This document shows, piece after piece, positions 1-12,186 of a stretch of 64,000 bases of DNA; position 1 is the stretch's first letter, and each line of letters starts with the position of its first letter. Source of the stretch: Amphirosellinia nigrospora (Eukaryota; Ascomycota; Sordariomycetes; Xylariales; Xylariaceae). The position numbers and the translations under genes are program-made. The stretch lies in contig SCHM01000002.1 in NCBI GenBank assembly GCA_004123355.1, forward strand, positions 3,569,569 through 3,633,568, written 5' to 3'. Below the pieces are notes generated by a model that saw nothing but the letters and a program-made list of their open reading frames with translations, was not told the DNA's origin and did not search any database.

Positions 1-671
1 GAATTGCAGAAATTCCATAAGAGATAACTCTAGCACATATATCTTATCTCTAGTTCATAGTTTTACATGAGATATCTAGCCTGCAACGAAGTCTCTCGAG
101 GAATACGATCTTCCTTCTTCAGAGCAAGAGCCCACGATGCCACTATAATAGACGCTATGATGTGTTAATAGTATGTCGATTTAAGATGGAGATACAGTCG
201 GCTTCTCAATTACATGGGAATACTGGAATGCTACTGAAGGAGTGAGACTTGGGGCTTGACTGATCCTATTTACTCGCCCTTATCCCAACACAATCACCTC
301 TCAATGGCTTACCCCAGTTAGGCCTCGAAGCTACGCCGTCAACGATCTCTCTGACTTTGTCAAACCTCGTTCAAGACGGGATTGTTTAGGTGACCGGCGG
401 CTGATTTCGGCCAGTACAAATTCACAGTTGACAAGGGGGGCAGTGTTCACAGAGAATATGTTACGTCGGGACATATAACTAACACTTAGCTATGAGGTGT
501 CTGAGGTTGCAGAAGTAGCGTAATGTGGCGAAGAAACGCATTTTATATGTTGTAGACAGACGCAAGCGTTGTACTCTATTATAGCTAGATGTGGCGTGAT
601 GATATCAAAGATTATTTGCCCTTTTCGGCCGATTGCTATATACTATCTTGAAGATAAACACAATTCAAACG
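1..671. other. Intergenic, no gene seen
   Basis: No reading frame with conserved-looking protein sequence was found. The stretch is moderately AT-rich and unstructured; the right end is the presumed 3' flank of the minus-strand SDR gene. Nothing else is supported here. Confidence 0.6.
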
Positions 672-1791
672 TTAAACATCTAACCCATCCTTCTTTATCT
701 TCTCGAGTAAATCCGCCGTCGTGGTGACAAACGCTGGAATTTTGGTCAGCGGGGGCGGCGGGTCGGCATTGAATAGCGGCACGACTCTCTTGTGGTTGCC
801 CACGAGCTCGAGAATCGTCCCGTTGCCGTACTCGGGGTTCTCGCACAATTCCAACATAACTTCGGCAACGGTCTCGGGCAGGAGCTCCAAGCCTATGCCA
901 TCCTGTACCAAGTGTTTCTTGTCGGGAGCTTCCGTCAATAATGGTGTCTGATGTATGGTGAGTATTAGAATGCAACTAGAGCGTGGACGAAGTAGTAAAT
1001 GTGATGCTAACATTGACGAAACCGGGCGCAACAGCGCTGACTCTGATCCCTACCTTGTCCCTCAAGAGACCCAGCGATCTCACGAAGCCATGTACTATAA
1101 CGCTGAAAGTTAGCATCTTTGCCTACCATGAACAGCAGGACTACAATCGAGGAGGGTACTACTGACGCCCATGCTTGCTTGCAAAATAAAGGGGAGCGGC
1201 GCCGATTCCGGCAACATGTCCGGCAATACTGCTCACGTGCACCAGCGTGCCGGGCAGCTTGTTCTTCGTCCAGTAGCCGATGCCGAGCTGGCTTAGGCGG
1301 ATCGGGTGCGTCAGGTTGATCTCGAGGGATTTGTAAGAGCCCGGCTCGCCCTCCGCCGAGTCGATGCTTGGGCTGTCCGGGTTCGTCGCCGTCTTGGGCG
1401 GTTCCAGAACGCCGAGAAAGGAGGCTCGAAGACTCCTGCCCGGGCACGATGATGTCTACGCGCCCGAATGAGGAGATGCATTTCTCGAAGAGGGATGATA
1501 GCTGTGGCCAAGAAGTTACGTCTGTTTGATGGAAGATGACCGAGGGGCCTGTACCTCCTTCTTTGTGGGATATTGGGCGAGCAGTTCTTTGGCTTCTGGT
1601 CGTAGTGTAAGGTCGCCGATGATTACGGAGCAACCATGTTGGAGAAGCAACTTTGAGAAAGCGAAGTTGATGCCTATGATGGAAATTGAGCGACTGGCTT
1701 TTAACTTAACTGTGTCATATAGGGGTAATGTCTTACCTGAGCCGCCGCCAGTCACGATGGCGAACTTGCCCTTTACCGAAAGAGAAGACAT
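672..1791 (-). CDS. NAD(P)-dependent short-chain dehydrogenase (15-hydroxyprostaglandin dehydrogenase-like), frame broken by indels
   Basis: Classical SDR oxidoreductase. On the minus strand the protein starts MSSLSVKGKFAIVTGGGSG and, after splicing, continues GINFAFSKLL, giving the TGGGSGIN cofactor-binding loop; next come a DVTSW segment, VDIIVPGAG (NAG-equivalent), VHVSSIAG with the catalytic Ser, YFASK with Tyr and Lys, and SAVAPGFVNTPLL. The C-terminus is ...KKDGLDV. Three introns of 63-64 bp fit: 1674-1736, 1103-1166 (branch GCTAAC just before the acceptor) and 948-1011 (branch CTAAT). Exons total about 929 nt, near 310 aa, normal for the family. The frame slips at about 1554, 1440, 1400 and 1169, each explained by one base missing from a G or C run. 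The substrate cannot be told from sequence. A true pseudogene is the alternative, but splice sites and motifs are intact. Confidence 0.8.
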
Positions 1792-3178
1792 GTGGTATAC
1801 TATTCCTATATAGTGATTTCTGGATGAACAAGAGGCGATATAATTGAGCTTTGCGAAGTTGAAGAAGCCTTAAAAATAATGAGAAACACTATCTACATAT
1901 CTAGGACCCCTCATAGCATCATGGCTCAATGCAACCTTCTTGCCGTATTGGCCAAGAGCAAACTCAGATTCAGACTCATACAAAAGTCCTGCTGTTATTG
2001 GTATATGGATAGGAACCGGGCTTCTGGATACTATTTCGTGCGCCAATTAGCACCCCTAAGACGCGAATATGAGTCTCTGGAAGTGGAAATTTCATCGACG
2101 ATCCCTTCGCATGAGCTATTTAGACTAGCTATCGCATGGCGGGCTGTCTGAGACTCCATAATATCAGTACGGGGAGTATTGAGAGCTTCAACTAATCCAA
2201 GCTATTGTTACACGTATCTCGCCCACTGCTTCAGCTCTCGGTTATTTGTACCATTTTGAGCTATCTCAGCTACACAGGCCAACAGAGTCCATTGGGGGAT
2301 TCTGATATTTTGTGTATATAATGGCTGGTCAGGTCCCGAGTCCTCTCCTAGGAAATCTAGAGAGTAAGAGGTCCTTTGACGCCATAGCTAATTATTAGAT
2401 TTGGAAGGAATGAAGCTATTCCCAACCCTCTATTTGAGCTCTTGTAACAGCTATGAAATAATAGACTATATAGTTGTTAAAGGCCTTCGAAAGACCCTCA
2501 ATTCTCTCTCATTTGTCTCGGCTGTAAGTATCTACAGGTATCCTTTAATGTGATTATCATAGAGTAACTGATCGGAGTTTTAAGAATGACGAGACTAATG
2601 TGATTACAATTACGATGAGAGCGAAGTGCGACGCATAGAAGCGGAACATGTTTGTAACACGTCAGCTTCCAGGGCGGGGCATCCTGTACATCTGAGTGCT
2701 TAGAGTATAGTGGCGTATCTATTGCTGCAATAATAGACCGAGGTCCCTTCGGGAAGAGGTTGATGTAGCATATTGATAGATAGTACCCTCGTATTGCGGG
2801 ATGCTAAGGGACCGGCCCACCTTGAAATATCCCCATAATTTAAAGAATGCGGGCCCTGTTTAGCTTAAAGGGGAGATAAGAGTCGCGTCCAATGAGAGCG
2901 TATCGATAAGAAAAATGTACGTCATATAATGCCAAGATCCCTGTCGAGCGCAGATCCCTCCGGCAAGGCTGGTAATTTTTTTCAATACATTTTCGAGGCT
3001 GAAGTCAATTCAAGCACTTAGACCTCGAATATCTATGTCTACAGGCGACTGAGTCTAGTAACATGAAATCGTAACTCCAACTCATTGATTTTTCCGCGGG
3101 GCACAATGACCTACACGGCTGCCAAATCCTGCAATTCAAATCCACCGTAGCCTCAGCGCTATCTCACGATCCTCCACG
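1792..3178. other. Intergenic between divergent SDR and MTG1
   Basis: About 1.4 kb separating two genes transcribed away from each other, so it should hold both promoters. Small open frames here look random. No clear TATA box, tandem repeat or RNA gene was found. Confidence 0.55.
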
Positions 3179-4349
3179 ATGGCGGCACCCCTCAAAACCG
3201 CCGCCATCAGCAGGCGCATTCGTGCCGCGCGCCGTCTTCGAAGTGTCCTCCCAGATAACGCGAACCTACTTCCTCGGCCACCACACGGCCGCCCTGGCGT
3301 CGATGCGCAAGGTGCTCTCGAACATCGGACTGATCCTCGAATGCCGCGACAGCCGCGTGCCCCTGACGTCGGCGAACCCGCTCCTCGAGTCCTCGCTCGC
3401 GGGGCGCGACCGCATCATCGTGTACACCAAGTCCGACCTCTGCGCGCCCGCGACCTCGACGCGGTGGATCGAGAAGCAGCAGCGCCTGCTGGCGGAATGG
3501 CACACCCCGCAGACCCGACGGGTGAGGCCGTCGGCGGCGGGAGGACCGAGGTCGTATTCACGGACCAGCACAACTCGCGCACTATTAACCGTCTCCTCGA
3601 CGCCGTCAAAGATCGCGCCGCGGCGCAGGACTCTATCGTCGGCTTGCGCGCGCTCGTCGTCGGCATGCGAATGCGGGCAAGTCGACGCTGCTCAACGCGC
3701 TGCGCCGCGTCGGCATGCATCTGCCCAAGGCGGCGCGGACGGGCGCGCAGCCGGGCGTCACGCGGAAGCTGAGCACGCCCGTGCGCATCGTCGCCGCAAC
3801 TCCGTCTCCCTCCGATCACGGCGCCTCCGCTTCGAGCTACGAGCAGGACGTCGGCGAAGGTGTTTTCGTCGTGGATACGCCCGGCGTCTTCGTCCCGTAC
3901 GTCTCAGACCTGGAATCCATGCTCAAACTGTCTCTCGTGGGATGTGTGAAGGACGGGCTGGTTCCGTCCGAGACGGTGGCAGACTACATGCTCTTCTTGC
4001 TCAACATGCGGGACCCGTCCTTATACGCCCACCTCTGCGGCACCCGACCAACGACATCCGCGAGTTCTTGGACGCCGTGGCCCGGCGGACGGGCAAGTTA
4101 CTGAAAGGCGGCGTGCCCGCGAGCGAGCACGCCGCCGACTGGGTTGTCCAGCAGTGGCGCGGAGGCTACCTCGGCCGTTTCGGCTTGGACGACGTTACCG
4201 AGGAAGGCCTAAAGGAGCGCGCGAGACGTATACGGGAACAGGGCGAAGACACTCCTCTGAGCATGAGTCAGGCCCGCAAGCGCGAGAAGGCGGCCCGTAA
4301 ATCGAAGAATGCGGCGAAGAGGGCGACGGCTCTCGATTCAGGGGCCTAA
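3179..4349 (+). CDS. MTG1: Mitochondrial ribosome-associated GTPase 1 (circularly permuted GTPase)
   Basis: YlqF/Mtg1-family GTPase that acts in mitochondrial large-subunit assembly on the inner-membrane matrix face (family knowledge). The motif order is permuted, as the family requires: N-terminal FVPRAVFEVSSQITRTYFLG, then G4 as TKSD (~3430), then G1 as PNAGKST (~3670), a G2-region threonine in GAQPGVTR, and G3 as DTPG (~3880). The C-terminus has PTNDIREFLDAVARRTGKL and a Lys/Arg-rich tail. Start: ATG at 3179 in MAAPLK; no intron is needed. The frame changes four times: one extra A in the A-run at 3194-3197, and one base missing near 3506, near 3668 (ATGC/GAAT where Pro-Asn is expected) and in the C-run at 4043-4045. 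Since the gene is conserved and all motifs survive, sequencing error is likelier than loss. About 390 aa. Confidence 0.88.
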
Positions 4350-4924
4350 TTCCTATGCTACTGGCCTAACGATGACCCAACTCGATAGTTGCAGGCACGA
4401 GCAGTTGCCTGGCGTCGCTCGCAGATTGTCATCATGCTCAAAGAGGGTGACAAAAGGTACTTTATATTTGGAGCTGCATATTGGCACTGACAAGTGGCCA
4501 TGGGTATATTGAAAAGCGAATACCGTATTTCTCCCTACTCGGTAAATGTAGTAAATGTATACATAATAAATGATCCTGATTGAATACGACGAATCGTCGT
4601 CACACGGCTCGGCCCCTTTAAGTCGCCAAAGCACGTCAAAATAAAGCCCATAGATCCATACAACGCTAAAATGCTGACTGAGGACAGAGTATAACGTCCA
4701 AATGAGGGCATGTGCCGATCGCCTGTTACCCGGAGCAAGATATCTTCATGTGCCTGAGCACTCCAGTCCCAAAGTTAACGAACGCCTAGCCCATTGTAAT
4801 CCCCGAGATTTCAAAACCCAACGCCGATCGAATGCTGCGGCTAGACTGGCATGATACCGGTGGCTGGATACCCATGACGCCGCTGACAAAATAAAATCAA
4901 ATCAAGTCGAAATCGAGAACCCCC
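4350..4924. other. Intergenic between convergent MTG1 and CTI6
   Basis: About 575 bp shared as the 3' flank of two genes that point at each other. AT-rich patches such as AAATGTAGTAAATGTATAC near 4550 may serve 3'-end formation, but no defined signal stands out. No gene seen. Confidence 0.5.
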
Positions 4925-7026
4925 TTAATGAATGTACTCTTGTTGCCACTTCATCAAATCGCGCGTTAAGGAATCCATCATTTCAACGCAGCTCATATCC
5001 TTGAACGCCATGGTCGGGTCTGTCGACCCACTGTTCCCAGCAATACTCGTGGTGGGAGCGTCCCCGTTGGGTTTCTTGTGCGAACTGTCGCCATTCACTT
5101 TTAGTGTGGGTATGGGATCATCCTCCGTGCCGGCCTGGCTCGGGTTGGACGTGGAATCTGATAACGGGTCGTTGACTAGTTCAACTTGCTTGCGAGTGAT
5201 GAATTCCAGGATCCCATTCACACGCCTTTTCATGTCGCTCATTGTTATCTTAGAACTCATGCCTCCTCTGCCTTTTGCATGTTTGCCAGTGGTTTCATGT
5301 GACGTGTTTTTGGAGTTTGTGCCACCTTCATCTGCATTCCTAGACATATCGCGCGAAATGGATCTGGCAGGCGATTCTTCGTGCTCGTTATCGCGGTCTT
5401 TTGTGTATTGATTTCGCCCTTTTTTTTTGATTGTGCGGATTTCTTCTTCCCCGTGGTTGCCTGTGTTTGAGGAACAGGGGGGGTCGGGGGGCGGTTGGGA
5501 AGAGGGGCCGGCGGATCTGGAGGCTGGGCGGACTCCGTGGTTCGATTGGCGACTGCACGTGCCGCCAGGGGTAGCTCATCTGAGGATCCGAGTCTGTGAC
5601 AATTAGCCGTGCTCGTTATGCGGCAGTCATGTATAGGAGTAACTCACCATCAGCTCGACGGCGTTCAGCACGGCCTTTGCGTTTACTAGCGGCCTCGGCT
5701 CGTTTCCGTTCTTGCTCCTCACGGCGTTCTTCGCGCTCGGCTCGTTCCCGTTGGTTGCGCACGGCATTCCGTGATTTCTTTGAGTGTCCGTTTCGAAGAG
5801 CTAATTCCTCATCCGATTCATCGACGATAGCAACGCTAAGCTTATCTGGGGCCGGTGATGGGGACTTTGAATTTGTCCGCTGTCGTTTTACGCTTTCCAT
5901 CTTTCTATAGAATGGTCAGCGAATACTGTTAGCATCAGGCCATGGACTTGACGTACTCTTCGCTTTCTCTCTACCTCTTTTCGGACGTCTGTTAGCTAGG
6001 TCTCCATCTTCTGGTATCGTTTCTTCTCTACGCTTCAATCGCACGACGTAGCTGTTCTTCCTCGTCATACGCTGCATCTCGGCTATTCATTGTGGACCGT
6101 CGCTTGGAAGCATGTTGCGCGGCAGCCGAGGCACGCGACGCTTTGGTGTTGCCAGCCTTGGGTGCGCACTTTCCTTCGTAGCCGAGGTAGCCGCGACCAC
6201 AGCCTGGGAAGGTCGATGAATCGGCAGGAAGATAGAGTATTTTTGGCTAGTGGAAGTGCATTAGCACAATTTCATCAGGTGATAGTCACAGTTATAGCAT
6301 CTATCTTAGCAACAGGCAGGTACTGAACAGAAAGTGCGCGACACTTTAGTCCTTAAGAAAAGCGTTGCAAACCCGAACGACAAGTGCCTAGAAGCCGTAA
6401 TTGAAATGTGATTGAATGATGAGCTTACCCATTGCTGGCAGTATAGATCTTGTGTAGATCTTTGCGGCACTGCTCACAGTAATACTGCACATCCTCAGGA
6501 TTGGACTCCTCGGTGGTGAAGCCGACGCAAGCGCCGTGTTGCCATGTGTTGCAGATCTCGCATTGCACAAAGAAGCCGGCCAGCTCGTCGGTAATCTCGA
6601 TCGCAAAAATGCGTTCGTGGTCAATTGCGTCCTTGACCCCTTGCTTCGAGTCTTCGTCAAAGGGCGGTGGCCCCGGGTACTCATCGTGGCCGCAAATGCA
6701 GCGGACGGACTCGTCATCCTCCTGGATCTCGTCGGGTGCGGATGGCATGTCGACAAGCTCTGGCCTCGGCGGTTTCTCGCGGTCGTCGTCTTTGCCGCGG
6801 GCGCTGCGGCGGCGAAGAACGGTATCTTCGGTGGTTGTCGAGTCCTCGGGCGGCTCAGACGAGAGCGACCCGCTGCCGGTGGATTTTTGAGGCGACCCGG
6901 TCTTGGTGAAGCCCTGGTGGTTCGTTCGACACGGCCAGAAGTGCTGGATGTGGTGGAAGAACCTTGCGATTGGGATTGGGTGATCCGCGCGCGAGAGGAG
7001 CGTCTGGTGGGCGATGTGCCGGCCAT
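4925..7026 (-). CDS. CTI6: PHD-finger transcriptional regulator, Cti6-like (Rpd3L histone deacetylase complex)
   Basis: Likely a chromatin-reading subunit: Cti6 proteins bind trimethyl-H3K4 through a PHD finger and belong to the Rpd3L deacetylase complex. Start MAGTSPTRRSSRARITQ at 7026. The PHD finger (coding span about 6440-6705) reads RCICGHDEYPG, then FFVQCEICNTWQHGACVGF, then YYCEQCRKDLHKI: Cys4-His-Cys3 complete. Later segments SKRRSTMNSRDAAYDEEEQL, a Glu/Arg-rich coiled stretch (~5640-5760) and MSDMKRRVNGILEFITRKQ near the C-terminus also fit fungal Cti6. Exons by splice signals: 6429-7026, 5957-6246, 5648-5904, 4925-5593; introns are 182, 52 and 54 bp, the 52-bp one with a TGCTAAC branch. 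Indels break the frame near 6897 (C-run), 6150, 6030 and at the 9-T run 5420-5428. About 600 aa. Confidence 0.8.
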
Positions 7027-10000
7027 CGCTCGGAGGCCAGGCGAAGCGACAGATCGAGGAGAACAAGCACGGAGGGGTTCGACGACGCGACAGAGGCCAA
7101 TGAGGTTGATTCGAATGGGACAAGGCGACCGAGTTAGGTTGGCTTGTTTAGGAAAGGTTTGGGACGGGAGCAAGGGACTCGTCGGGTTGGAGGCGTATTG
7201 TTCGAGTCAAGATGGCTTGGAAGGGAGGGAGAGAGGGAGAGAGGGAGAGAAGGAGAGAAGAAGGGCCGGCACCAGACAGACAACTCTCGAATGCGACTCG
7301 GGGCAGCTCGCTCCTACAAGAGATGAGGCGAAAGAATATTCAACAATCGCCCAGGAATGACCGAGTATATCATGGCTAAGTGACCAAAGAATGTCGTGGG
7401 TGCCGGGGAGGTAGCTAGGAAGGGAGAATAAGAATAGTAAGTATGCAAAAGTCGAGTGCGTGGGTGAGCGAGCGAGGAGCGAGTGAGAGAAGAGGGTCAC
7501 TTTTTGGTTGGAGAGCTCGACACCAGTAACAGCACCAAGCACCAAGCACCAAGCAACCGCCAACAGTACTCGCTAGCTCGTAGTAACGGCGCTCATTAGG
7601 CATGGGGCCCAGCGCAAGCGCAGCGCAGGATCCGGCCACTCATCTGCCGCCATTTCCAGGTACCTTGTAACCAATCGTCCCGCGAAACCTCGCACGAGCC
7701 GGCAGCGCAACCGCCAGTGGCTGACAGGTGTCAATCCCGTAAATTGGTCCGCATCCGGGCAGCAACAATCGGATGGCGGGGTATCTGTCTACCACCTGCA
7801 CCGTCTGGCCTTTAGAGGGGGGTAGAAACGGTCCGTATAGTACGTATACTGTTTGGCCAGCTCTGGGCATCGCCCTTCAGTACACGTACTTATATCGCAG
7901 TCCATCTAGAGCAGCTAGCGTGTACGTCACGGCATAATATCATGTCGGTTGCGAGCGTAGAAGGTGGATGGGCCGCTGATGAGGTGGAGGGAGAAGGGTT
8001 GAGTTGTCCGCTTAGAGACAAAGCCAGAGACAGAAAGTTTCAGGTTTAACATATAACTTTTGCATTTTTAATAAGCTTTCCGACCCTAATTGTAGAACCT
8101 AACATTCTGACCCACTTTGTCATGGTAAATGACAGATTTGAATCTCTCCAGATACTCGAGGGCTGTTATACATCATTCCATTCGTCTCTAAGTTCACCTT
8201 TGAACAAATTGGCAAGCTAGATTGATACAGCAGTTATTCCTCCACATTTCAGCCTTACAAGCGTAATGCCTTATCAGTTCTAGACATGATTCCCTCCCGT
8301 GGCCATCCAAATCTAATTGGTCTTGACACCCCGTAAAACTGACGTAAAGCTCAGCAGCCTTTTAACACAGCCGTCGTAGAAAGGTGACAGCAATAGGTTT
8401 TTGGGATTTGCGCTGGATTAATGTAAGGCTCGCCGAACGTTACTGGGCCTTCTAGCCATGGCCAAATTTGATGAGCAGGCAGGCAAGCGAGCTTTGTGAA
8501 GATAAACACCATTGACAAAAAATAGACGTTATATGGACAGGCCAGGAGCAGGTGTGTCTACTCTCTCAAGACTGGCCCGTAAGTACTAGCCTCCATTCCC
8601 GTTTCCTTCTAAGTCCCGTTTTCATGTATCGTCATCTGGGTCGCGTGGGACGGCGATTGGGTTGGGGATGTAAATATTTGGCACATTTATCCAATTCTCT
8701 CCTTCTCGTATCGATGCACTGCGGCTTGAAACGTCTAGTGAAGGGCGACAACTCTACTAATTGGGCCATGCTATACAAGAGCTAGGTAATAAGAATAACA
8801 GACTGATATTGACAGGTAGTTAAATCGTTTCCTACCAAATATGGAACTTTTATATTCTGTTTCAATATCAAAGCATTTCCCCGACCCACTCTTCAACCGT
8901 TTAAAATTGAAACGCTAATTATTCTTCACCGTAATGGTGAATCAGATGGAGCTTCGACGAGGGGGAGCGATAAGACAACGATGACAACAATCATCTCATG
9001 GGTGCGAATATGTAGCTTGGTAATCAACTCCCTAGGTACTTACTTGGGTAGATCACTTATCATCAACCCAGGTGCTGGTACACAAGCTGTAGGGACCTGC
9101 CCGAGCCAGGCAGGTAGGTGATGTTTGTGGCGGAAACTTGGCCCGTAGCCTGTAGGTACAAGGACCGGACAGTGAATGCTAAACCCCTAGCCCCACTTCT
9201 TACCCCCCCCTTGACGGCCACACATGTGCTTTCACAGTGGCATCCAGTCATTATCGCCAGCACAATTAATGCCCATGCCCTTGCCTGAGACCTTGAATAT
9301 CGTTTGGCTCTCAACCCCGACCATTACCACTACCTTACCACTACCTACCATTACCTACCATTAACCTTCCACCTATCCTTCGTATTGGCCAACCACCACA
9401 ACAACAACGTCGACACCAGAACACCTGCTCTCAGCTCCAATCCCAGCTCCAGCTCTTAGACCTCGACAGCCGTCTCTCGCCAACCATACTGATTGTAACC
9501 TGTCCTCCGGTCTGCACTGGCTTGTACGTCCTGCTTGTGTTAGTATAGACCACAGATCCCTCCACCTCCCGTTGGTGCACTGGTCATCCTGCTGCTCCTC
9601 GCCGCCACCTTGCTGGCTCATCACTTCCTGTATGTCTGGACACATGCCACTTCCCCAGTTGAATCGCCCCTCCACGTATTGAGGAGTGACGTTTGGATAC
9701 CACCTCTCTTTGGATGCCACATAATACCCCCTCACAACCCCGGCCACGTTCTGCTTGCTAGGGCCAGAAGGTTAATTTGACAATTTGTAACATAGGGGAA
9801 ATTACGTCTCAGCCGATCCTGAGAGCGAGCTTTCGACCGCCTCGCTCTGTACAGTCCATACGTGCTTGAACTATCTTCCCTGGGTACAGTGTCTTGCTCA
9901 GGTTAGCATCGGGGGAACGTCTCGAGCCTGCAGTTGGGCTTTCTGTTGGAACACGACTTGTACGTACGTGCTTGTGCCAATATTGGCGACCGATATGTAA

Positions 10001-10300
10001 TGGGTAGGTGGTCCTCTCGACCGTTGGTTGTCGTGGACAACATCGAAGCGCACGATATGGTCCCTTCCGGACAGTCGACACACTGCCCCTTGATGCTCCC
10101 AGTCGTTCTAGCGAGCTACCTTTTTCTGAGTTAGCATTTGACACAAGCTGTGTCCTATCCTTCGCTGTGCTCCCATTATTTATGTCTTGACTGCAGCCAC
10201 TGCTTCAGAATTCATGATGTCTGTTCATCCTATGGTGCATGCATTCAAATATCTATGGCTAATTCTATCGCGATACAATGTTTTAGGCACCAATGAGAAC
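7027..10300. other. 3.3-kb intergenic region between divergent genes
   Basis: Lies between the starts of CTI6 (minus) and the conserved gene at 10301 (plus). Several frames of 60-125 codons occur on both strands, but they overlap each other, are low in complexity or rich in Trp, Arg and Cys, and none shows a recognisable motif; I call no gene. Visible structure: a purine-rich tract at 7221-7262, a triplicated CACCAAG near 7534-7554, and an ACCATTACC/ACCTACC-rich patch at 9323-9366. The last 1 kb could be a 5' leader of the plus-strand gene. Confidence 0.5.
7221..7262 (+). repeat. GA-rich simple repeat upstream of CTI6
   Basis: A purine tract built on GGGA and GAGA steps, about 195-235 bp upstream of the CTI6 start. 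On the coding strand of CTI6 it is a CT-rich tract, common in fungal promoters and 5' leaders. It produces apparent reading frames in several phases that I do not accept as genes. Confidence 0.8.
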
Positions 10301-12186
10301 ATGTCCCTCGAATCTTCATCGTCGCTATTCCCAGACCGGCCGATCCGACCGCTACCGAAACGTCGACTTCGAGAGCGAATATCTCCCGATGTCGCCGACA
10401 GCATCAAATATCCCCAATCCCGCAAGCCAACACACCTCTATTTGTGTACCCATATAATTCACGAGAAGAGTCCTCGTCCTTTGGTACAGATCTGGTGGGT
10501 ACGATCATCCGGGACAACGGACTTAAACCTGAGGGAGTCGCGGGGTTTCGCAGGAATGGCCTCGTAGCGAATCGCGATAATGATTTGCTAGCGAACCAGG
10601 CTCGAAGGGCACTGGGCTCTCGGGGTTTTCAAGAGCCAGCAGAACAAGGAACCCGAGTCGCTCCAAGATCTGGGCAACCAAGACAGCCAAAACCGCAGCC
10701 ACCACCTTCGACCGCGTCGTCAGCAGATGGATATGACTCATTTGAAAACACAAACAACAAGAAAAAGAGAAAAATACCTATCGCTGGAGAGACGATCTTA
10801 AATGGGACACATGTCCTCAACGAACCGGCTGCGTTTGGCATGCCGTCACCCCCAACTACCGCGGATGACGATAGCGGGGATCATGCCCCTACCAGTACTC
10901 CATATTACCAATCTGGAGGCCCTCTCAGCAATGGGCAAGGAATTTCTGGGCCAGGAAGGGGGAGATACGGTAGAATACGGAACGGTAGGAGCCCTTTACG
11001 AACTCTATCGGACTCAAATGCCAATTGGACTGGACGTAACATGAAGTTGCGGGCCGCGAGTCAATACCCGTCGCCTCCCACTGGTAAGTGCGAATTTGCA
11101 TTATCCTACCAGGTTTACCACTTGCGCCTACACACATACTTCCTCTGGCCTGTTTTCCATGAACTCGCATGTCCACCTCATGGTTTGCTTTACGGGTAAC
11201 AAAACTGAATGCTTACTACTCTCCATCGATTAGAACATGCCGGTATCATCTCAACAGCTATTGCTAGCGCCGAGAAGATCCCCATCCCAATGGGCCAAGA
11301 GAACATAAGTCTTTTACAGCAACAATTACCCACGAAACCTAGCCCTAGATCATCTACCCAGTTCACTTTCACGTTTGGTTCCCAGAATCCTGTTTCTTGG
11401 CCTGGATCAGATCCTACTTTGCACGGCGTGGCTGGATCTCACCGTGCCCACCAACCATCCAATGCGACTAATTACCATCATGGTGCCACTAGAAGTACTC
11501 AGGCACAGCCTGGTCTGTCCTCGACTTTGACGGGACAGGGTAGCACCCAGACTGACATACATTCCTCTCCTGGCAGCTCCGGGAAAAGATTATCAAACAC
11601 TACCGCCACACAAAGAAGTCGAAACGGAAACTGGCAATTCACTTCTACAAGCCGCCAAGCAGCGTCGTAGAGAGACTGAGTACCAGAATATGCACCATCC
11701 CCCAGCGCCAGAAGACTATTACCTCTGTGAATTCTGTGAATACGAGCTTATCTTTGGCCACCCCCTGAAGCTCTAATCCGACAATATGAAATCAAGGACC
11801 GTCGGCGCCGTCGGGAAGAGGCAGAGAGACGTCGCCTTCTAGAGAAAGCAAAGATGAAGTCGCGAAAGGGCAAGAAGGTGAACAACAATAAGGCGCCCGC
11901 CAGGAACAACAGCGTGGCGGATCGCACTCCGGTAGCATCCAATGACACGCAGTATCAACCTACCGTCGGTCACCCACATGACCATCACGATGGCGAGGAT
12001 ATTCACAACGAGGCGTTCGATTCCGACGATCACTACGACGATCTATCTCATGAAGAAATGCCCTCATTGGTACCTGACATTGGACATGCAACATCCATCT
12101 CCCAGGCCCAAGCAGGTGGCCGGGATGCGGGAGGTGGGCCACCAACGAAACTAGCATCGGGACAAAGGGCACCCGTTGGCCGCTGA
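10301..12186 (+). CDS. Conserved uncharacterised fungal protein with C-terminal CxxC module
   Basis: Function unknown. Start ATG at 10301: MSLESSSSLFPDRPIRPLPK, a basic Pro-rich head followed by ISPDVADSIKYPPIPQ and TPLFVYPYNSREE. The middle (10,500-11,070) is disordered and polar, with a KKKRK cluster at ~10,760 that could be a nuclear signal. A 150-bp intron, 11084-11233, fits GTAAGT...TTAG. The C-terminal part is the most conserved-looking: AAKQRRRETEYQNMHHPPAP, then EDYYLCEFCEYELIFGHPPE, then a Lys/Arg/Glu-rich helix and an acidic His/Asp tail. The single CxxC might bind metal with a partner; that is inference. Frame slips: one C missing at 10412-10415, one in the C-run at 11761-11765, and one between 11,250 and 11,590. 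About 580 aa. Confidence 0.72.

Noticed and set aside
672-4349. SDR and MTG1 as true pseudogenes
   Set aside because: Introns, start and stop codons and all catalytic or nucleotide-binding motifs are intact, and breaks are single bases in homopolymers; sequencing error is the simpler cause, though not proved.
6501-7360. Plus-strand frames of up to 274 codons opposite CTI6
   Set aside because: They are antisense shadows: the PHD finger and its zinc ligands lie on the minus strand, and the plus frames run into a GA repeat.
9373-9747. 124-codon minus-strand frame with VDVVVVVV run
   Set aside because: The Val run comes from a CAACAACAA/ACCACC simple repeat; no motif, no splice structure and no partner gene support it.
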